Assembly: GCF_000243215.1 (NCBI RefSeq)
Contig: NZ_JH594596.1
Location: 581,872-645,871, forward strand
DNA: 64,000 nt
From: Odoribacter laneus YIT 12061
GTDB lineage: Bacteria > Bacteroidota > Bacteroidia > Bacteroidales > Marinifilaceae
Direction of reading: 5' to 3'
The position numbers were made by a program, and so were the translations under genes. The notes under the pieces were generated by a model. That model did not search any database and had not been told where the DNA came from. It was given only the letters and a program-made list of their open reading frames with translations. Of this stretch, positions 59,676 through 64,000 are shown piece by piece (the first letter of the stretch is position 1; each line of letters opens with the position of its first letter).

Positions 59676-60767
59676 TTATTTATTAGCGGTTAAACTTTTG
59701 ATTTTACGAAGACTAATGCCCGTCAATTCATTTATTGCTCTTTGCGTTAGTCCTTTTGACTTTAAATAAAGGATGAATTCATCCTCTGATTTTTCACCAT
59801 TTTGTAACTCATAAATGCTAAAAAGAAGATGAGATATGGATAAGTCATTTTGCCCCTCTAAAATACCCTTAACTTTAGCCCGGTCAAAAAGGTTCTTCAT
59901 ATCAGAAGGAGATATTTCTTCAAACAGATTTATCATCCCTTTTGTATTGAGTATCAGATCGGCAATCTTATCCTGATCTTCACCGCAAAATAGACGAATT
60001 AAATCAACAAGTTCCTTGTCTTTAGGCATTTTCACCTCGACCTTTTGCAGGAAACGGCGCCAGACTGCTCTGTCTAATAATTCAGGATGATTTGTTGCAG
60101 CTATGAGAACGCAATGTTTAGGCATTGCATCCATGTTTTGCAACAAACTGTTGATAACTCTCTTTAATTCTCCAATTTCTTTCTGGTCATCACGCGCCTT
60201 TGCTATAGCATCAAATTCATCTAAAAACAAGATACTTGGAAACTCTCCGGCATAATCAAAAATTTTTCTGATATTTTTGGCTGTGCTTCCCAACAAAGAG
60301 GAAACCAAGCTGTCAAGCCGGGCTAAAATCAACGGAAGCCCTGTTTGATTGCTTATATAATGTGCAATACTTGTTTTTCCACAACCGGGTTGGCCGTAGA
60401 GTATAAGAGTTTTTGGAATATCCAGCCCTTGTACCTCTAATTTAGATGAGTTGCGTACAATGTTGACAAATTCTTCTATTTGGGATTGAGTCAGAGAATT
60501 CAAAATAATTTTGTTTACACTTTCGGCAGGTGGGATAACTTCGACTATCTGAAGCCTGCTATCCAGATCCAAAGGGGCATTTCTTAGGGCATCCGCAACC
60601 ACACTGGGGCGTACGTTGGTATCTTCTATTTTTTTTCTGATACAAGCAGCAAAAACGGTATCACCCTCTTGGCTTAATCTATCTGCAAGTCTATTGGAGT
60701 AGCTGATGACTTTCCGTTTGTCATTAGTCAACCCTCCTTCTATAATTCGTAATATTTCGGTATTCAT
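59676..60767 (-). CDS. ietA: IetA-type AAA ATPase, anti-phage
   Basis: The start is set at MNTEILRIIEGGLTNDKRKV (ATG at 60767) because the longer frame begins with a TTG inside the promoter. The 363-aa protein has a helical N-terminal domain, then one AAA module: ILYGQPGCGKTSIAHYIS, SILFLDEFDAIAKARDD, IAATNHPELLDRAVWRRF (sensor 1 and Arg finger). A helical lid and a terminal HTH-like segment follow (GLTQRAINELTGISLRKIKS). It is translated together with the subtilase gene 5 bases downstream, the diagnostic IetAS order. Confidence 0.88.
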   Translation of the reverse strand: MNTEILRIIEGGLTNDKRKVISYSNRLADRLSQEGDTVFAACIRKKIEDTNVRPSVVADALRNAPLDLDSRLQIVEVIPPAESVNKIILNSLTQSQIEEFVNIVRNSSKLEVQGLDIPKTLILYGQPGCGKTSIAHYISNQTGLPLILARLDSLVSSLLGSTAKNIRKIFDYAGEFPSILFLDEFDAIAKARDDQKEIGELKRVINSLLQNMDAMPKHCVLIAATNHPELLDRAVWRRFLQKVEVKMPKDKELVDLIRLFCGEDQDKIADLILNTKGMINLFEEISPSDMKNLFDRAKVKGILEGQNDLSISHLLFSIYELQNGEKSEDEFILYLKSKGLTQRAINELTGISLRKIKSLTANK

Positions 60768-60785
60768 GAGTAATGTACTTTTCTG

Positions 60786-60816
60786 CAAAGATACAAATTT
60801 GCGTACTTACGGCAAA
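60786..60816 (-). promoter_or_regulatory. Bacteroides promoter of ietAS
   Basis: On the minus strand TTTG (60816-60813), 19 bases, TATCTTTG (60793-60786): an exact match to the -33/-7 consensus. The predicted start of transcription is about 10 bases upstream of the ATG at 60767. Confidence 0.75.
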
Positions 60817-61208
60817 GAAAATCGTTCTCAAAGATACAGTAATATACATAAATAGTGCAATTATTGTTCCTAAAATACGGATTTTAGTTCTAATTGTCTT
60901 AAGTTGAGACAAGCTTATCCAATATATAGCAACTCCATGTAATTCTTTCAACATGAGTGCAAATGCTATTTCACCGGTTTTATTATAGAATCCGTATAAG
61001 CATTTATTCAATTAATAGGTAGTCCCAGGCCAATATATTATCTCCATGGCGTAGTATAATTGTAGTATAATGCTTTCTCAAAGACTATATTCAAATAAAA
61101 ACGGTTATATTTGCAGTTTCTTTGACCGGTATAATTCGTCATATATACAAGGTGAAATAACCAACCTTTGAATCAAATTAAAGATAAATATAAACACTCA
61201 TTCATATC
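60817..61208. other. 392-bp divergent promoter region
   Basis: It lies between ietA (left) and the HExxH gene (right). A TATATTTG box at about 61109-61116 fits a -7 element for the rightward gene, with a weak -33. Nothing else is visible. Confidence 0.4.
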
Positions 61209-62510
61209 ATGGATAATCCTTCACTGAAACTTCAGGAAATAATGGGAACCTATTATCCAAATTTCCTGGAAATCTATGTCAATACGGATAAGGCAGTAGT
61301 CTTGCATAAACTTTCTAAAAAAGAGTTGGGCACATTCTTTCACGAGTGGATCCATTTCATACAGGACATAACGACTTCATTCGGCTGTTACAATGCGTAT
61401 GTGTACTTTGAGTCTTTTTTGTCGTTAGGCAAAAAGGCCATGGAGGAAAAGGATGGAATTTCTGGTTCTGTTTCATTGGACAACAGTACAAATGTATTTA
61501 CCAATCGCTATCTGTTGAACAACGGATGGGGAAGCGTAGCTAATTTCCCTTTTTCTGCTATTACTCAATGCGTCAATCAAAGTATTCGTGTGCCGCAATA
61601 TTTGGTGACAGATCCATCTATTACTGAAATTCCTCAGTGTTTAGTTACCACAGATGCCGGTAAAACCTTTCAATTTGGTGCTTTGCATATTATGGAAAGC
61701 ATGGCTTCGTTGTGCCAAAGGGTATTATTCCCGGAATCAGAGGGTTCTCATCCCATTCATCCATATCATATTGCAGAGATGATTGCCGAACTATATTCAC
61801 CGGAGTTTGCCAAAAACAAACTAAATATCATTGCTTTGTGTGATGTGTCTTTAATGTGTTCAGTACCAGGTGCTCAATTCGTTTCATATCTGGCAAGAAT
61901 CAGAAATAAGGAGGTTCCTTTGCCTGTTTGTCCCGAAGATATTTATGACTATTATTTGAAGAATCATAATTATTTACCTTCTTACTCTGAAATCTGCGAA
62001 AAAACACGCCATCATTTTAAAGGAGTGTTGAAAGATCCCAAAGCTTTTGCTGCTTATAGAACATGGATTGACAATGCCTATGACGTAGCTTGGGATTTAA
62101 GGAATAATCATCCCTATTTTATACTTGATTTGCTAAAATGCAACAATCTATTGGATGCCTATTCGTCTTTCTCTAATTTGTTTTTCAAGTTGGGAACTCC
62201 GCTACTTAGAAATAATCAGAATGAGTACAACAAATATCCTTTGAACGCAAGTAACAAATCCTGGGATGTAGAATTTATGCAGCCTATCAAACATATAGGT
62301 AATATGTTAGTTGGAGGAAAGCGTTCCTGCGCTCTGAAAGAATGGTGTAGGAAATCTGAAGAAGAACTAGTTAAACAGGGTTGCTCTGAAGGAATGCCTT
62401 GCCATGTTGATGAACGATGCGATATGAATCCATCCTTGAGATCTTTGGATAAAATACGTTGTCCATTGGGATTTGTGTGGTATGCATTAGGTATTCCTTT
62501 GATGAAGTAG
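61209..62510 (+). CDS. HExxH putative metallopeptidase beside ietAS
   Basis: The 433-aa protein has the zinc motif HEWIH at residues 45-49 in TFFHEWIHFIQDITTSFG. QFGALHIMESMASLCQR at about 155-170 could supply the third ligand Glu. There is no signal peptide or membrane helix; several Cys (about 200-215, and a C-terminal cluster SCALKEWC, CSEGMPCHVDERC, CPLGF) suggest a second metal site. I do not know the family. It is divergent from ietAS and ends in a strong terminator. It may be another defence factor; that is inference from the neighbourhood. Confidence 0.55.
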   Translation: MDNPSLKLQEIMGTYYPNFLEIYVNTDKAVVLHKLSKKELGTFFHEWIHFIQDITTSFGCYNAYVYFESFLSLGKKAMEEKDGISGSVSLDNSTNVFTNRYLLNNGWGSVANFPFSAITQCVNQSIRVPQYLVTDPSITEIPQCLVTTDAGKTFQFGALHIMESMASLCQRVLFPESEGSHPIHPYHIAEMIAELYSPEFAKNKLNIIALCDVSLMCSVPGAQFVSYLARIRNKEVPLPVCPEDIYDYYLKNHNYLPSYSEICEKTRHHFKGVLKDPKAFAAYRTWIDNAYDVAWDLRNNHPYFILDLLKCNNLLDAYSSFSNLFFKLGTPLLRNNQNEYNKYPLNASNKSWDVEFMQPIKHIGNMLVGGKRSCALKEWCRKSEEELVKQGCSEGMPCHVDERCDMNPSLRSLDKIRCPLGFVWYALGIPLMK

Positions 62511-62516
62511 AAATAT

Positions 62517-62562
62517 CCACTCTTAGTCGTTTTGTTCTTTTAATCAAAACGACTAAGAGTGG
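62517..62562. terminator. strong palindromic terminator
   Basis: CCACTCTTAGTCGTTTT (62517-62533) is perfectly complementary to 62546-62562. It follows the HExxH gene by seven bases. Confidence 0.85.
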
Positions 62563-62589
62563 AATTTATAGAAAAAATATTTATCTTAT

Positions 62590-62884
62590 CTACACCACAT
62601 GGAACGTACCGTTGAACTGCACGCCCTGCTGTGTGAGATGCTGCTTCTTCGACACGATGCGGTGTATGTTGTCGTAGCCTATCTCCAGACGGTAGAGTGC
62701 GATACGTATAGGCATGCGCCATCCGTCCACCTTTCCGCTTTCAGGAAGTGCTCCAGTAGGCGGTTGTGGCTGTCGTAGGTCCACTGCGTCACATAGGTGG
62801 CAATCGCCTGGTTGGGCACAATCAGCGTGCGGCGGATCTTGGTGACTTCGCCCATCTTGCCGTAGAAGTATTTAGGGCTCGCTA
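62590..62884 (-). pseudogene. displaced RHS-core fragment
   Basis: On the minus strand the frame from 62884 reads SPKYFYGKMGEVTKIRRTLI, VPNQAIATYVTQWTYDSHNR, LLEH, typical RHS/YD repeats. It then shifts frame and continues YDNIHRIVSKKQHLTQQGVQ, FNGTFHVV, stop. GC content is clearly higher than the toxin and immunity genes next to it. Orphan core pieces behind toxin tips are a known result of tip exchange in RHS loci. Confidence 0.75.
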
Positions 62885-62892
62885 AATAAAAA

Positions 62893-62933
62893 AGTAGGAG
62901 ATAAATATTAATGGTTAATATTTACCTCCTACT
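62893..62933. terminator. terminator after the immunity gene
   Basis: AGTAGGAGATAAATATT (62893-62909) pairs with AATATTTACCTCCTACT (62917-62933) with one mismatch. Confidence 0.75.
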
Positions 62934-62975
62934 ATGTTCTATAGACTATTAACTCTGTCGATTATTGATTGACTA

Positions 62976-63566
62976 TCACCATTTTTTACGAAAGAATACA
63001 AATCCATTGGATATTTCTTCATCAATTGATGAAACATTAACACCTAACTTTAATAAGTACTCTTTAATTATCGTATTATTTAATCTGTTTTTTATTAATC
63101 TATTTTTGTAATAATCCATATTTTCAACAAATAGAGGTACTCCCTTTTCATAGAAAACCCACTTGTCTTCTTTGTAAGCTAGAATCAACCTCTCGTTAGC
63201 ACTATAATCAGAACTATAAAATTTAAAAAATGGATTATCAATACCATTAGATAAAGCACACATTAAATAGCTGCATTTTATGTGCTTCTGTATAGCTCTG
63301 CATACATTAGATAACCCATCTTCGTAATTGGATATGAAAAAAATTTGATTAGGATAAATTTTACTCTTCCAACAACAAAATTTCGGGAGATGGCGACCTC
63401 CACTTATAGGATTAATGTAATCATATACAATAGGAGTTTCCATACGTATTTCTGCTTTGCCTTCTGCTAACTCTGTCTTAAATATGCTTCTTATTGCATC
63501 AATGACTATTTGAATGTCATTGATGCAAAAGATAGAGAATATCAGATATTTAAAATCACTTATCAT
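62976..63566 (-). CDS. probable immunity protein for the RHS toxin tip
   Basis: The 196-aa protein has no signal peptide and no known motif. It is AT-rich and starts inside the last codons of the RHS toxin gene (11-base overlap), the usual place and coupling of an immunity gene. It has mixed alpha/beta composition with many aromatic residues. The assignment rests on position; the sequence itself is not recognised. Confidence 0.6.
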   Translation of the reverse strand: MISDFKYLIFSIFCINDIQIVIDAIRSIFKTELAEGKAEIRMETPIVYDYINPISGGRHLPKFCCWKSKIYPNQIFFISNYEDGLSNVCRAIQKHIKCSYLMCALSNGIDNPFFKFYSSDYSANERLILAYKEDKWVFYEKGVPLFVENMDYYKNRLIKNRLNNTIIKEYLLKLGVNVSSIDEEISNGFVFFRKKW

Positions 63567-64000
63567 TTATCTTATAGAATTTATTTCTTGCATTAGGATC
63601 ATTTTTAGGAAGTTGTTTCTTATGCTTTTCCATGGAACGCGTTCGAGTATCATATTCTACATTTGTATGTACACCATTGTAATCGAATTGAACGTCAGGA
63701 CGATTGTTCCCTACTACATTTCCATCAATATCTACTTGCTTTTGATTTTTCCTTATATTCTGAGCTTTATTCCCGGATTTTAGTTTTTCTATTAAATTAT
63801 CAATTTTTTCATTGTGTTTTAAGCCACCATGTGGCTTAGCATCACCATCATTAGGCTTTATCTTGGATTTTGCATTATCAACTAATTTAAGAACTTGTTT
63901 TTGCCCTTTTTTGTTAAAATCTGTTCCAATAACAAGATCCGCAATTGCGCTTAATTTATCCAAATGAGAAGCATCCCCGTCAAAAACAGTTTGAATATCT
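63556..64000 (-). CDS. RHS-protein C-terminal toxin tip (cut by window edge)
   Basis: The frame is open through base 64000, reading DIQTVFDGDASHLDKLSAIA before an internal TTG, so the RHS core lies outside the window. The visible tip ends GNNRPDVQFDYNGVHTNVEY, DTRTRSMEKHKKQLPKNDPN, ARNKFYKIND. This Arg-Pro-Asp ... Glu ... His pattern is frequent in nuclease-type polymorphic toxin domains. RHS proteins deliver such tips to rival cells, often through type VI secretion. The nuclease class is not certain. Confidence 0.7.
   Translation of the reverse strand, partial: DIQTVFDGDASHLDKLSAIADLVIGTDFNKKGQKQVLKLVDNAKSKIKPNDGDAKPHGGLKHNEKIDNLIEKLKSGNKAQNIRKNQKQVDIDGNVVGNNRPDVQFDYNGVHTNVEYDTRTRSMEKHKKQLPKNDPNARNKFYKINDK

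Overview
The window reads as a Bacteroidales chromosome (Bacteroides, Phocaeicola or Parabacteroides type) made almost entirely of stacked integrative elements. Signs of this are promoters of the TTTG-N19-TAnnTTTG kind, small excisionase-like helix-turn-helix proteins in clusters, tyrosine integrases of the Bacteroides conjugative/mobilizable transposon type, RteA/RteB/RteC-like regulators, fimbrillins, a DUF3408 protein, MobA, and a TraQ-like (DUF3872) lipoprotein. No rRNA, tRNA or CRISPR array was seen.

Layout. 1-2758: HerA-like ATPase (cut by the left edge), an HExxH protein and a small unknown. 2853-3124: RNA-like hairpins resembling the 3' end of a group II intron. 3134-7917 and 20896-21688: an older element with mobA, a probable oriT, DUF3408, two HTH proteins, a RhuM-like protein and two tandem integrases. 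The upstream integrase is split by a 12,978-bp element at 7918-20895; rejoining the halves restores one open frame of 406 codons. The inserted element carries its own integrase, HTH genes, a TetR regulon (oxidoreductase, DUF2271-like lipoprotein, outer-membrane barrel), a frameshifted RteC-like gene, an oriT-like region, BfmA/BfmB-type mobilization genes and a Thoeris anti-phage system with ThsA and three TIR-type proteins.

21970-28040 is scar tissue plus one intact RIT (recombinases-in-trio) element: an integrase tail, frameshifted umuD, ritABC, a decayed IS256-type transposase and a frameshifted GNAT gene. 28571-31497 holds a CoiA-like nuclease gene, a 569-aa unknown and a translationally coupled 27-aa ORF. 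31536-34305 has a TraQ-like protein and fimbrillins, with a fusion junction between a headless fimbrillin and a headless topB. 34602-35943 holds an unlisted 35-aa cysteine-containing peptide gene followed by a radical SAM/SPASM enzyme: a probable RiPP locus.

36323-46516 is the regulatory and integration module of another element: HTH pair, RteC-like, a truncated integrase, two full integrases, three HTH proteins, and an RteA/RteB-like pair with a possible sigma-54 promoter and enhancer palindromes. 47477-56756 has a VapA-like protein, a small Cys4/His protein, two membrane/unknown genes, a helicase, a nucleotidyltransferase, an M20/M28-type peptidase and a Cys-rich 539-aa protein. 57352-60767 is the IetAS anti-phage system (subtilase plus AAA ATPase), next to an HExxH protein at 61209-62510. 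The right edge is the C-terminal toxin tip of an RHS protein, its probable immunity gene and a displaced RHS-core fragment.

The mobility genes move and regulate the elements. The cargo is mainly phage defence (Thoeris, IetAS, perhaps the CoiA-like and HerA loci), interbacterial competition (RHS toxin) and a peptide natural product. Several frameshifts sit in homopolymer runs, so they could be true decay, slippage or base-calling errors.
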